A DNA stretch of 64,000 nucleotides, from assembly GCF_022637395.1 (NCBI RefSeq), contig NZ_CP093337.1:411001-475000 (forward strand), written 5' to 3'. Position 1 is the first letter of the stretch. Every line of letters starts with the position of its first letter. The notes below the pieces were generated by a model, which saw only the letters and a program-made list of their open reading frames with translations, was not told where the DNA came from and did not search any database. Below, in pieces: positions 37,400-46,057 of this stretch. A program made the position numbers and the translations under genes. This DNA comes from Shinella sp. H4-D48. Its GTDB lineage: Bacteria > Pseudomonadota > Alphaproteobacteria > Rhizobiales > Rhizobiaceae.

Positions 37400-38956
37400 T
37401 TACTCCGCTGCTTCGGCGATCGGCGCCGGCGAAAAGTCTTCCGGGAAATGAGTCATGGCGCTGAGCACCGGGTAGGGCGTGAACCCGCCGAGCGCACAGA
37501 GCGAACCGAATTTCATCGTGTTGCAGAGATCGGCCAGCAATTCGCGGTTCTTCTGGGGCTCGATGCCCTGCGCGATCTTGTCGGCCGTCTCGACGCCGCG
37601 CGTCGAGCCGATGCGACAGGGCGTGCACTTGCCGCAGCTTTCCACCGCGCAGAACTCCATGGCGAAGCGTGCCTGCTTCAGCATGTCGACGGTATCGTCG
37701 AAGACGGTGATGCCGGCATGACCAATGAGACCGTCCTTGGCCGCGAAGGATTCGTAGTCGAAGGGCGTGTCGAACAGCGCGCGTGGGAAATAGGCACCGA
37801 GCGGGCCGCCGACCTGCACGGCGCGGACCGGACGGCCCGAGGCCGTGCCGCCGCCGATATCGTCGACGATCTCGCCGAGAGTAAGGCCGAAGGCGGTTTC
37901 AAAGAGGCCGCCATGCCTGGTATTGCCGGCGATCTGGATCGGGATCGTGCCGCGCGAACGCCCCATGCCGAAATCACGATAGAATTCTGCGCCGCGATCC
38001 ATGATGACGGGCACGGACGCCAGAGAGATCACGTTGTTGACGACGGTGGGACGACCGAGGAAGCCCTGCAAGGCGGGTAGCGGCGGCTTGGCGCGCACGA
38101 TGCCGCGTTTGCCTTCGAGGCTGTTGAGCAGTGCGGTTTCCTCGCCGCAGACATAAGCGCCCGCACCGACGCGCACTTCCATGTCGAAGGCCTTGCCGGA
38201 ACCCAGTACGGAAGGGCCGAGGATGCCGGCCTTGCGGGCGATCTCCACGGCGGCGATCATGGTCTCTATGGCGTGCGGATATTCCGAACGGGTATAGATG
38301 AAGCCTTTCGTCGCGCCGGTCGCAAGGCCGGCGATCGCCATGCCCTCGATCAGCACGAAGGGATCGCCTTCCATGATCATGCGGTCGGCGAATGTGCCGC
38401 TATCGCCCTCGTCGGCATTGCAGACGATATATTTCTGCGCGCCCGGCGCCTCCAGAACCGTCTTCCATTTGATGCCGGTCGGGAAGCCCGCGCCGCCGCG
38501 TCCGCGCAGGCCCGAATCCGTCACCTGCTGGATGATGTCGGCCGGCTGCATGGTCACGGCCTTCTCCAGGCCTTTCATGCCCTGATAATGCCGATAGTCC
38601 TCAAGCGAAAGCGGATCGGTGACGCCGCAGCGAGCGAAGGTCAACCTTGTCTGGCGGGCGAGGAACGGTATCTCCTTCGTCCGCCCGCGACAGAGCGGAT
38701 GATCCGCTCCTTGCAGGAAGCCCGCCTCGAAAAGCGATGGCACGTCGGAAGGCTTGACCGGTCCGTAGGCGATCCGGCCCCTCTCCGTGCGTACCTCGAC
38801 CAGCGGTTCCAGCCAGTGCATGCCGCGCGAGCCGTTGCGCACGATGCGGGCATCGATGCCGCGGGTTTCGATTTCGCGGGCAATCGCGGTGGCGACACGG
38901 TCTGCGCCCAGCGCCAAGGCGGCGGCATCACGCGGTACGAAGATGGTAATGGTCAT
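37400..38956 (-). CDS. fdsB: NAD-dependent formate dehydrogenase, subunit beta
   Basis: NuoF-like diaphorase subunit (518 aa) that takes electrons from FdsA/FdsG and reduces NAD+. The N-terminal 110 residues form a thioredoxin-like domain; then come the FMN/NADH region (GLRGRGGAGFPTG, NADEGDSGTFADR) and the 4Fe-4S motif ESCGKCTPCRIG in the C-terminal part. ATG overlaps the fdsG stop as ATGA, so the two are coupled. Confidence 0.95.
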   Translation of the reverse strand: MTITIFVPRDAAALALGADRVATAIAREIETRGIDARIVRNGSRGMHWLEPLVEVRTERGRIAYGPVKPSDVPSLFEAGFLQGADHPLCRGRTKEIPFLARQTRLTFARCGVTDPLSLEDYRHYQGMKGLEKAVTMQPADIIQQVTDSGLRGRGGAGFPTGIKWKTVLEAPGAQKYIVCNADEGDSGTFADRMIMEGDPFVLIEGMAIAGLATGATKGFIYTRSEYPHAIETMIAAVEIARKAGILGPSVLGSGKAFDMEVRVGAGAYVCGEETALLNSLEGKRGIVRAKPPLPALQGFLGRPTVVNNVISLASVPVIMDRGAEFYRDFGMGRSRGTIPIQIAGNTRHGGLFETAFGLTLGEIVDDIGGGTASGRPVRAVQVGGPLGAYFPRALFDTPFDYESFAAKDGLIGHAGITVFDDTVDMLKQARFAMEFCAVESCGKCTPCRIGSTRGVETADKIAQGIEPQKNRELLADLCNTMKFGSLCALGGFTPYPVLSAMTHFPEDFSPAPIAEAAE

Positions 38957-39432
38957 CGGCGTGCCTCCGTGACAAGTTCCTTGGCAAGATCGGCGTCGAC
39001 CCTTCCGTGCACCTCGCCGTCGAGCATGGCGGCGGGTGCGCAGGAACAGAGCCCGAGACAGTAGACCGGTTCGAGCGTCACCGCGCCGTCCAGAGTCGTC
39101 TGATGGAAATCGATACCGAGCAGCGACTTCACGCGCTCGGCAAGATCGTCGCCGCCCATCGCCTGACAGGCCTCGGCGCGACAGAGCTTCAGCACATGCC
39201 TGCCCGTGGGGTGGTCGCGATAATCGTGATAGAAGGTGACGACGCCATGCACCTCGGCGCGCGAAAGGTTCAGCTCCCGCGCGATGACCGGCAGGCTTTC
39301 CTGCGGGACGTAGCCGAACTCCGCCTGGATCTCATGCAGGATGGGGAGAAGCGGCCCCTCAAGCCCCTTCAGGTCGCCGACAATAGCCAGCGTTCTTGTT
39401 TCGACATCGCTGCCGAGGACATGCACATTCAT
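38953..39432 (-). CDS. fdsG: NAD-dependent formate dehydrogenase, subunit gamma
   Basis: NuoE-like [2Fe-2S] subunit (159 aa). The cluster ligands are seen as CRAEAC and CLGLCSC. The start MNVHVLGSDVETR at 39432 is preferred; upstream in-frame residues lack conservation. First structural gene of fdsGBA-fdhD-fdsD, with 183 bp of promoter region after the LysR gene. Confidence 0.94.
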   Translation of the reverse strand: MNVHVLGSDVETRTLAIVGDLKGLEGPLLPILHEIQAEFGYVPQESLPVIARELNLSRAEVHGVVTFYHDYRDHPTGRHVLKLCRAEACQAMGGDDLAERVKSLLGIDFHQTTLDGAVTLEPVYCLGLCSCAPAAMLDGEVHGRVDADLAKELVTEARR

Positions 39433-39601
39433 GGTCAGGCCTCCCAACCGACACGAATGAACCACGGGAGACATGGGGTTCCTGCGCGCCGATGCTTTTG
39501 AAACTGCTCGACGAGAACCGGAACCCTGTCGATCCCCGCGGACTATCTGGACAGCTTCTCAGCCACGACGCGAACGGTCAATAAAGCAAACCCGTTGATC
39601 G

Positions 39602-39616
39602 ATAGAAAATTACTAT
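39602..39616. promoter_or_regulatory. Candidate LysR box upstream of fdsG
   Basis: ATAG-N7-CTAT, which contains a T-N11-A core, about 170 bp upstream of fdsG and touching the stop of the LysR gene. It fits a LysR binding site that would activate the fds operon, but such short motifs occur by chance. Confidence 0.35.
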
Positions 39617-40509
39617 TAACTCATGCCCTTCTCGGCCAGCGTGCGCGCTTCATGGAGCAAAGCGGAAACGAGCGGTGTAAAGGGCTCGCGGTGCGTGGCA
39701 ACGAGGCCGATCGTGTGGTGCGGATCGGGATCGGTGAGAGAAACTATACTGATTTCGTCAGGAAATCCAAACGATTTTGCGACATTTCGCGGCATGATGC
39801 TGGACCAGCGGCCTGTGCGCACATGGGAGAACAGCACGATCATCGAATTCGCCTCAAGCGACGGTTCGACCGTAACGCCCGCTTCGGCGAAGTGACGGTT
39901 GATAATACGGCGGTTCTGCATGTCCGCGGTCAATAGGCAAAGCCTAACAGTCCCGGCCTCCCGCCAGGTCACAGTTTCGCGATCCGAGAACGGATTACCC
40001 TTGGCCGTGATGAGGCAATAGTGCTCATGCAGCAACGGCACGCTGGTCACGCGGCCGAGCGGCTCGTTCTCAAGATAGGTCAGGCCGGCATCGATCTCGA
40101 GATTTTCCAAGAGCCCGAGAATCTTGATCGAGGTGGTCGAGACGATGGAGAAAGTGACGTCGGGGTGTTTTTCCTGAAAAGGCGCGGTGATGCGCGGCAC
40201 CATGGACAGCGTCGTGGGAATGGCGGCAAGTCGGATGTGGCCGGAAAGGCCCTTTCGCGCCGCGCGCATTTCCTCGCGCATTGTGCGGGTATCGCCGACG
40301 ATGCGGCGCGCCCATTCCAGCACGCGCTGTCCCTCGGGCGTCAGGCCCTGGAAACGCGAGCCACGCACGACGAGCATCACACCAAGCTGATCCTCCAGTT
40401 GGCGGATCGCGGCCGAAAGGGTCGGCTGGGAGATGCCGATTTCTTCCGCAGCCCGGGCGAAGTGTCGTTCGCGTGCCAGCGCGATGAAATATTCTAGCTT
40501 GTCTATCAT
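39616..40509 (-). CDS. LysR family regulator, probable fds activator
   Basis: A 297-aa LysR-type regulator with an N-terminal helix-turn-helix (FARAAEEIGISQPTLSAAIR) and a periplasmic-binding-like effector domain (from about 90). Located directly upstream of fdsG on the same strand. Inference: it activates the formate dehydrogenase genes, possibly in response to formate; the co-directional layout differs from the usual divergent pattern. Confidence 0.88.
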   Translation of the reverse strand: MIDKLEYFIALARERHFARAAEEIGISQPTLSAAIRQLEDQLGVMLVVRGSRFQGLTPEGQRVLEWARRIVGDTRTMREEMRAARKGLSGHIRLAAIPTTLSMVPRITAPFQEKHPDVTFSIVSTTSIKILGLLENLEIDAGLTYLENEPLGRVTSVPLLHEHYCLITAKGNPFSDRETVTWREAGTVRLCLLTADMQNRRIINRHFAEAGVTVEPSLEANSMIVLFSHVRTGRWSSIMPRNVAKSFGFPDEISIVSLTDPDPHHTIGLVATHREPFTPLVSALLHEARTLAEKGMS

Positions 40510-40610
40510 GTCCGAACGGCCCTCCCGCCCCCTTGATACAAAAGAACAGTGGCGGCACCAATGCCCTGCGCCCTATATGTCGATGACGTACAGAACAGGA
40601 GGAGCACGCG

Positions 40611-41606
40611 ATGACGTTTCAGGCACTGTTGGTAGAGAAGGCCGGCGACGGCGCAGTCACCGCCTCGATCCAGGAGCTCGACGATTCGCGGCTTCCCGAC
40701 GGGGATGTTACCGTCGCGGTTGAATATTCGACGCTCAATTACAAGGACGGCCTGTGCATCAACGGCAAGGGCGGATTGGTACGCACCTTTCCGCATGTGC
40801 CGGGTGTGGACTTCGCCGGAACGGTCGAGACTTCCGACGATCCGCGCTACCGGCCGGGCGACCGGGTGGTGCTGACCGGCTGGCGGGTTGGTGAGGTGTG
40901 GTGGGGCGGCTATGCGACGCGGGCCCGGGTGAAGGCGGATTGGCTGGTGCCGTTGCCGGAAACGCTTTCGACACGGCAGGCCATGGCGATCGGTACGGCC
41001 GGGCTGACCTCCATGCTGTCCGTCATCGCGCTGGAAAAGGCAGGCGTCTCGCCGCTGAAGGGCGAGGTGCTGGTGACGGGAGCCGCCGGCGGGGTCGGCT
41101 CGGTCGGCGTCGCGCTGCTGGCGAAGCTTGGTTACTCGGTCGCCGCCGTCACCGGCCGGCCGGAAACGGCCGGCTATCTGAAATCGCTCGGCGCGGAAAC
41201 CATCGTGGAGCGGGCGGAGCTTGCCGAGGCAAACAGTAGGCCGCTCGAATCGGAGCGCTGGGCCGGCGCGATCGACGCCGTAGGCGGGGACATGCTGGCG
41301 CGCGTCCTCAAGCAGATGAAATATGACGGCGCTGTCGCCGCGGTCGGTCTGGCGGCCGGTGCGGGGGTGCCCTCCTTCACCGTCATCCCGTTCTTGCTGC
41401 GCGGGGTCAGCCTGCTTGGCATCGATTCCGTCATGCGGCCCTACGACCAGCGTGTCGATGCCTGGAGCCGCATCGCGGCCGACCTGCCGATGGATGTATT
41501 GGAAGCCATGGTGGTCGAGCGCCGGCTTTCCGACCTGCCGGAACTGGCCGACCAAATCCTTGAAGGCAAGGTGAAGGGGCGTGTCGTCGTCGACGTCAAC
41601 GCATGA
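40611..41606 (+). CDS. acuI: Acrylyl-CoA reductase / YhdH-type MDR oxidoreductase
   Basis: NADPH-dependent medium-chain reductase (331 aa) of the AcuI/YhdH group, which reduces toxic acrylyl-CoA to propionyl-CoA. It has YSTLNYKDGLCINGKGG, the GVDFAGTVE strand and the nucleotide-binding VTGAAGGVGSVGVALLAKLG fold. No catalytic zinc cysteines, as expected. GGAGGAGCACGCG precedes the ATG. It is divergent from the LysR gene; the substrate in this organism is inferred from the family. Confidence 0.86.
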   Translation: MTFQALLVEKAGDGAVTASIQELDDSRLPDGDVTVAVEYSTLNYKDGLCINGKGGLVRTFPHVPGVDFAGTVETSDDPRYRPGDRVVLTGWRVGEVWWGGYATRARVKADWLVPLPETLSTRQAMAIGTAGLTSMLSVIALEKAGVSPLKGEVLVTGAAGGVGSVGVALLAKLGYSVAAVTGRPETAGYLKSLGAETIVERAELAEANSRPLESERWAGAIDAVGGDMLARVLKQMKYDGAVAAVGLAAGAGVPSFTVIPFLLRGVSLLGIDSVMRPYDQRVDAWSRIAADLPMDVLEAMVVERRLSDLPELADQILEGKVKGRVVVDVNA

Positions 41607-41618
41607 GGACCGGAGCGG

Positions 41619-42389
41619 TCAGCAGATGAGCTGGCCGCCATTCACCTCCAGCACCTGGCCGGTAACGTAGCCGGACAGGGCATTGGATGCCAGGAAGAGA
41701 TAGGCGGGCGCGCAATCCTCCGGCGTGCCGAGCCGCTGTAGGGGAATTGTCTTGCGCGTCGCCTCCAGCTTCTCCGTGGACGAGTAGCGGGAATGGAAGT
41801 CGGTGGTGATCGTGCCAGGCGAGACGCAGTTGACGCGGATGCCGTCGGGCGCAAGCTCACGGGCCAGGGCCTTGGAATAGGTCGACACGAACGCCTTGGT
41901 GGCCGAGTAGATCGCCGAACCCGGGCTGCCACCGGTCAACGCGGAAATGGAGACCGTGTTGACGATGGCGGCATGCTGCGCGCGGCGCAGCGAGCGCAGC
42001 AATGCGCGCGTCACTTCCACGACAGAGGTCTGGTTGAGGCGCACGACGGTTTCGTATTGCTCGTCGGTGAGGTCGGCGGCCGGGAAACGGCCGACCATCG
42101 TGCCGGCATTGTTGATCAGTACATCGACGTGGGGGAACAGGCTGTCGGCCCGCTGCAAGAGTGCGCCGATGCCGCCCTCCTCAAGGAAGTCCGCATAGAC
42201 GACATGGGCGCGCGCTTCCGCGACGGCGTTCTCCAGGAAATCGGGCAAGGGGCCGGAGGCGGCGCGTCCGCCATGCAGAAGCACATGCGCGCCGCAGTCG
42301 AGAAACTGTCGGGCGATCTCCAGCCCGATGCCACGGCCTGCGCCAGTAACGACGACGTTGGCACCCTTGAACAAGGCTGGATGAAACAT
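41619..42389 (-). CDS. SDR family oxidoreductase
   Basis: A 256-aa short-chain dehydrogenase. TGAGRGIG at residues 13-20 binds NAD(P), NNAG is present, the active-site Tyr-Lys lies in YSATK, and the end LEVNGGQLIC is typical of FabG-like members. ATG 42389 has a GGAGGAAA ribosome site; the long upstream in-frame extension overlaps the glpR leader and is not supported. Divergent from glpR; a link to glycerol use is unproven. Confidence 0.85.
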   Translation of the reverse strand: MFHPALFKGANVVVTGAGRGIGLEIARQFLDCGAHVLLHGGRAASGPLPDFLENAVAEARAHVVYADFLEEGGIGALLQRADSLFPHVDVLINNAGTMVGRFPAADLTDEQYETVVRLNQTSVVEVTRALLRSLRRAQHAAIVNTVSISALTGGSPGSAIYSATKAFVSTYSKALARELAPDGIRVNCVSPGTITTDFHSRYSSTEKLEATRKTIPLQRLGTPEDCAPAYLFLASNALSGYVTGQVLEVNGGQLIC

Positions 42390-42466
42390 GCGCTTTCCTC
42401 CCGATATCACGCTTGCCGGCAGTATCACAAAAGCGACGCGCGGACCAAGAAGGTTTGGCGGGTCAA

Positions 42467-42508
42467 TTGATGTGGGTTCGTTTTTGCATATGATGAAAGA
42501 AAACGAAA
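42467..42508 (+). promoter_or_regulatory. glpR promoter with GlpR-type operator
   Basis: Sigma70-like TTGATG (42467-42472), 16-base spacer, TATGAT (42489-42494). The spacer holds TTCGTTTT (42477-42484) and an inverted copy AAAACGAA lies at 42500-42507. The same half-site sits in the glpD promoter, suggesting auto-repression by GlpR. Confidence 0.6.
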
Positions 42509-42525
42509 GCAGTGGGAGGCGTATC

Positions 42526-43296
42526 ATGTTTCTGACAGGGCGGCAGGCGGAGATTCTGGATCTCGCCAAGGCCGAGGGGCGTGTGCTCGTGGAAGACCTC
42601 GCCGCGCGCTTTTCCGTGACCCCGCAGACCATCCGCAAGGACCTCAACGATCTGTGCGACGACAAGGTGCTGACGCGCATTCACGGCGGCGCACTGTTTC
42701 CCAGCGGCAATGAAAACGTGAAATACGAGGCGCGCCGTTCCATTGCCGCGCCGGAAAAGCAGGCGATCGGTCGCGCGGCCGCGGCGATGATCCCGAACAA
42801 TTCCTCGCTCTTCATCAATATCGGCACCACGACGGAAGCCGTGGGCGAAGCCTTGCTCGACCACAAGGAACTGATGGTCATCACCAACAATATCAACGTT
42901 GCCAACCGCTTGCGCGTCTATCCCTCAATCGAGGTGGTGATTGCCGGCGGCGTTGTGCGCGGCGCGGACGGCGGCATCGTCGGAGAGGCGGCGGTCGACT
43001 TCATCCGGCAGTTCAAGGTGGATTATGCCGTCATTGGCGCCTCTGCAATCGATCAGGACGGAGCTTTGCTGGACTTCGACTACCGTGAAGTGAAGGTCGC
43101 ACAGGCGATCATCGCGAACGCCCGCCATGTCATCCTCGTTTCGGATGCAACGAAGTTCGAGCGAACCGCGCCCGTCAGGATCGGCCACCTCTCGCAGGTC
43201 AACACCTTCATCACCGACAGCTGTCCCGTCGACGATATCCGGGCGATCTGCCAGGAAAACGACGTGCGCCTCATCGAGACTTCCGCCGTGGAGTGA
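42526..43296 (+). CDS. glpR: DeoR-family glycerol regulator GlpR
   Basis: DeoR-type repressor (256 aa): N-terminal helix-turn-helix (LVEDLAARFSVTPQTIRKDL) and sugar-phosphate sensing domain (NIGTTTEAVGEAL, ADGGIVGEAAVDFI). It is expected to bind glycerol-3-phosphate and release the glp promoters. ATG 42526 has GGGAGG nearby. It precedes glpD by 111 bp and has its own promoter. Confidence 0.93.
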   Translation: MFLTGRQAEILDLAKAEGRVLVEDLAARFSVTPQTIRKDLNDLCDDKVLTRIHGGALFPSGNENVKYEARRSIAAPEKQAIGRAAAAMIPNNSSLFINIGTTTEAVGEALLDHKELMVITNNINVANRLRVYPSIEVVIAGGVVRGADGGIVGEAAVDFIRQFKVDYAVIGASAIDQDGALLDFDYREVKVAQAIIANARHVILVSDATKFERTAPVRIGHLSQVNTFITDSCPVDDIRAICQENDVRLIETSAVE

Positions 43297-43319
43297 GCTG
43301 GCCAGCTATTTCAGCCTGC

Positions 43320-43354
43320 ATTCGTTTGACATTCGAAATATTTTCGTTTTTACT
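43320..43354 (+). promoter_or_regulatory. glpD-glpSTPQUV promoter with GlpR-type half-sites
   Basis: TTGACA (43326-43331), 17-base spacer, TTTACT (43349-43354). Three TTCG-core half-sites lie across it: ATTCGTTT (43320-43327), TTCGAAA (43332-43338) and TTTTCGTTTT (43341-43350). The last shares TTCGTTTT with the glpR promoter. Binding would block the polymerase directly. Confidence 0.65.
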
Positions 43355-43407
43355 CTTCTTGCTTTCGCAGATGCGCAAATTTGTGCAATGCGAAATGGGA
43401 GGGTGTT

Positions 43408-44910
43408 TTGCAGGGCGACGTGATCCACGATATTTTCGTTATCGGCGGCGGTATCAACGGCTGCGGCATTGCGCGTGATGCCGCCGGGCGGGGCTACTCG
43501 GTCGTGCTCGCGGAGATGAAGGATTTCGCGTCCGGCACGTCTTCAGCCTCCACCAAGCTCATTCACGGCGGGCTGCGTTATCTCGAACATTACGAATTCC
43601 GCCTGGTGCGCGAGGCGTTGATGGAGCGTGAAGTGCTCTGGGCGATGGCGCCGCACGTCATCTGGCCCATGCGTTTCGTGCTGCCGTTCCAGAAGGGCGG
43701 CCTGCGGCCAGCCTGGCTCATCCGCCTCGGTCTTTTCCTTTATGACTATATCGGCGGCCGCAAGTTGCTGCCTGCCACACGCACCCTCGATCTCGCAAAG
43801 GATCCCGCCGGCCGGCCGCTGAAGGCACTTTTCCGCAAGGCTTTCGAATATTCCGACGGCTGGGTCGATGATGCCCGTCTCGTCGTGCTGAATGCCCGCG
43901 ACGCCGCCGATCGCGGCGCCGATATCCGCACGGCCACCGAGGTCGTCAATGCACGCCGCGAAAACGGGCACTGGATCGTCGAGACGGAGAATGCCGAGAC
44001 CGGCGCGCGCGAAACCATGCAGGCCCGCATGCTGGTCAATGCCACCGGGCCCTGGGTGGACAGGGTCCTCTCCTTGGCCGTCGGCCGCAACGACGTGCAC
44101 AATGTCCGCCTCGTGCAGGGCAGCCACATCGTCGTGAAGAAGAAATTTTCCGATCCCCGCGCCTACTTCTTTCAGAACCCGGATGGGCGTATCATGTTCG
44201 CCATTCCCTATCAGGAAGAGTTCACCCTGGTCGGGACGACGGACCGCGATTACAAGGGCGACCCGCGCGGTGTGCACATCGCGGACGAGGAGATCGAATA
44301 CCTCTGCGCGTCGGCAAGCGAGTATTTTGCCGAGCCGGTGCTGCGCGACGATATCGTCTGGACCTATTCGGGTGTGCGCCCGCTCTTCGATGACGGCGCG
44401 AACAAGGCGCAGGAAGCGACACGCGACTATGTGCTGAAGGTGGAAGGTGCGGACGGGCAGGCGCCGTTGCTCAATGTTTTCGGCGGAAAGCTTACGACAT
44501 ACCGCCGGCTTGCAGAGGCCGCGCTGGAGAAGATCGGCGAGGCCATCGGGGCCAAGGGTGCGCGCTGGACCGCGCATTCCCGCCTGCCGGGCGGCGATTT
44601 CAACATTGACGGTTTCGACGGCGAAGTGAAGGCGCTTTCCGCGCGCTTTCCGTTCCTGCAACCCGCCCATGCACGCCGGCTGGTGCGGTTGTACGGTACG
44701 CGGGCGTCCGCCCTGCTGGGCGATGCGCGGACGACGGAGGATCTGGGGCGGCATTTCGGCAGCGATCTCTACGAGGTCGAAGTACGTTGGCTGATGCAGG
44801 AGGAATGGGCGCGGCACGCCGAGGACGTGCTGTGGCGCCGAACGAAGAGAGGATTGCATATTTCGGCCGCCGAGGCGGCTGTGCTGGAGGACTATATGCA
44901 GGGGCGGTAA
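43408..44910 (+). CDS. glpD: Glycerol-3-phosphate dehydrogenase
   Basis: Membrane-associated FAD enzyme oxidising glycerol-3-phosphate to dihydroxyacetone phosphate and feeding electrons to quinone. The 500-aa protein has the FAD-binding GGGINGCGIARDAAGRG near the N terminus, SGTSSASTKLIHGGLRYL and the C-terminal DAO_C domain. The best start is TTG at 43408, six to seven bases after GGGAGGG; no ATG fits. First gene of the glycerol operon. No kinase gene lies nearby, so substrate must come from a glycerol kinase elsewhere. Confidence 0.93.
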   Translation: MQGDVIHDIFVIGGGINGCGIARDAAGRGYSVVLAEMKDFASGTSSASTKLIHGGLRYLEHYEFRLVREALMEREVLWAMAPHVIWPMRFVLPFQKGGLRPAWLIRLGLFLYDYIGGRKLLPATRTLDLAKDPAGRPLKALFRKAFEYSDGWVDDARLVVLNARDAADRGADIRTATEVVNARRENGHWIVETENAETGARETMQARMLVNATGPWVDRVLSLAVGRNDVHNVRLVQGSHIVVKKKFSDPRAYFFQNPDGRIMFAIPYQEEFTLVGTTDRDYKGDPRGVHIADEEIEYLCASASEYFAEPVLRDDIVWTYSGVRPLFDDGANKAQEATRDYVLKVEGADGQAPLLNVFGGKLTTYRRLAEAALEKIGEAIGAKGARWTAHSRLPGGDFNIDGFDGEVKALSARFPFLQPAHARRLVRLYGTRASALLGDARTTEDLGRHFGSDLYEVEVRWLMQEEWARHAEDVLWRRTKRGLHISAAEAAVLEDYMQGR

Positions 44911-44963
44911 ACGCCCGGCGATAGCGCCTAATCCGGTGTCTGGGAAGAGCTACGGAGATAGGA

Positions 44964-46046
44964 ATGCTTGAACTGAAAAACATCACGAAGATGGCGGGAG
45001 CGGAGGCGCACATCCACCCGACCAATCTCGTGCTTGAACGCGGCTCGTTGAACGTGCTGCTTGGTCCGACCTTGTCGGGCAAGACATCGTTGATGCGGCT
45101 GATGGCGGGGCTGGATACGCCGACGGCGGGGTCCGTCTGGTTCGACGGCAAGGATGTGACGGGCGTGCGCGTGCAGGATCGTGGCGTCGCCATGGTCTAC
45201 CAGCAGTTCATCAACTATCCCGCCTTGACCGTCTATGAGAACATCGCATCACCCATGCGCATCAAGGGTGCCGACAAGGCGACCATCGACCGCGAGGTGC
45301 GCAAGGCGGCCGAACTGCTCAAGCTCACACCCTATCTAGACCGCACGCCGCTCAACCTGTCGGGAGGCCAGCAGCAGCGCACGGCTCTGGCGCGCGCCAT
45401 CGTCAAGAATGCCAGCCTCGTGCTGCTCGACGAGCCGCTCGCCAATCTCGACTACAAGCTGCGCGAGGAACTGCGCCTGGAACTGCCGAAGATCTTCGCC
45501 GCCTCCGGCGCGATCTTCGTCTATGCGACGACGGAGCCTTCGGAAGCGCTGCTTCTGGGCGGCAACACCGCGACGCTGTCCGAAGGCCGCATCACGCAGT
45601 TCGGCCGCACCATCGATGTCTATCGCCGGCCGAACGATCTGCTGACGGCCCGCACCTTCGCCGACCCGCCGCTGAACACGATGCAGGTCACAAAGAAGGC
45701 CGGGCAGTTCGAGGTTGGCGGCAAGCCGGTCCTGCCGGTGCCGGCGCATCTGTCTGCGCTGGCGGACGGGCCCTGCACCATCGCGTTCCACCCGCATCAT
45801 CTTGCGCTTTCAAGCCAGAATTCGGCATCGGCCAGCCTTCAGGTCCGCACGGCGATCTCGGAAATCGCTGGCTCGGAAAGCTTCATCTACGTCCAGTTCG
45901 AGGGCAGCCATTGGGTCATGCTCTCACCGGGCATCCACGATATCGAGCCGGATACGCTGATCACCGTCCATGTCGATACCCGCCATCTGATGGCCTTCGG
46001 TGCGGATGGCAGGGCGCTCGGCGCGCCGGTCGCGATGGCGGCATAG
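44964..46046 (+). CDS. glpS: Glycerol ABC transporter ATPase 1 (GlpS), no switch histidine
   Basis: ATP-binding protein (360 aa) of the MalK/UgpC group. Walker A GPTLSGKT (34-41), Q-loop QQF (80-82), ABC signature LSGGQ (132-136) and Walker B LVLLDEP (152-158) are normal, but the switch region reads VYATTEPSEA (186-195) where relatives have VTHDQ; the catalytic histidine is Thr190. A C-terminal TOBE-like regulatory domain follows. Pairs with GlpT. Note that glpS/glpT here are ABC ATPases, not the enteric GlpT permease. Confidence 0.92.
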   Translation: MLELKNITKMAGAEAHIHPTNLVLERGSLNVLLGPTLSGKTSLMRLMAGLDTPTAGSVWFDGKDVTGVRVQDRGVAMVYQQFINYPALTVYENIASPMRIKGADKATIDREVRKAAELLKLTPYLDRTPLNLSGGQQQRTALARAIVKNASLVLLDEPLANLDYKLREELRLELPKIFAASGAIFVYATTEPSEALLLGGNTATLSEGRITQFGRTIDVYRRPNDLLTARTFADPPLNTMQVTKKAGQFEVGGKPVLPVPAHLSALADGPCTIAFHPHHLALSSQNSASASLQVRTAISEIAGSESFIYVQFEGSHWVMLSPGIHDIEPDTLITVHVDTRHLMAFGADGRALGAPVAMAA

Positions 46047-46057
46047 GGGAGACGGTT

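Noticed and set aside
35023..37464. An 813-codon open frame antisense to fdsA
   Set aside because: It is the mirror of a well-supported conserved gene; GC-rich codon bias removes stops on the opposite strand. No protein family is recognised in it.
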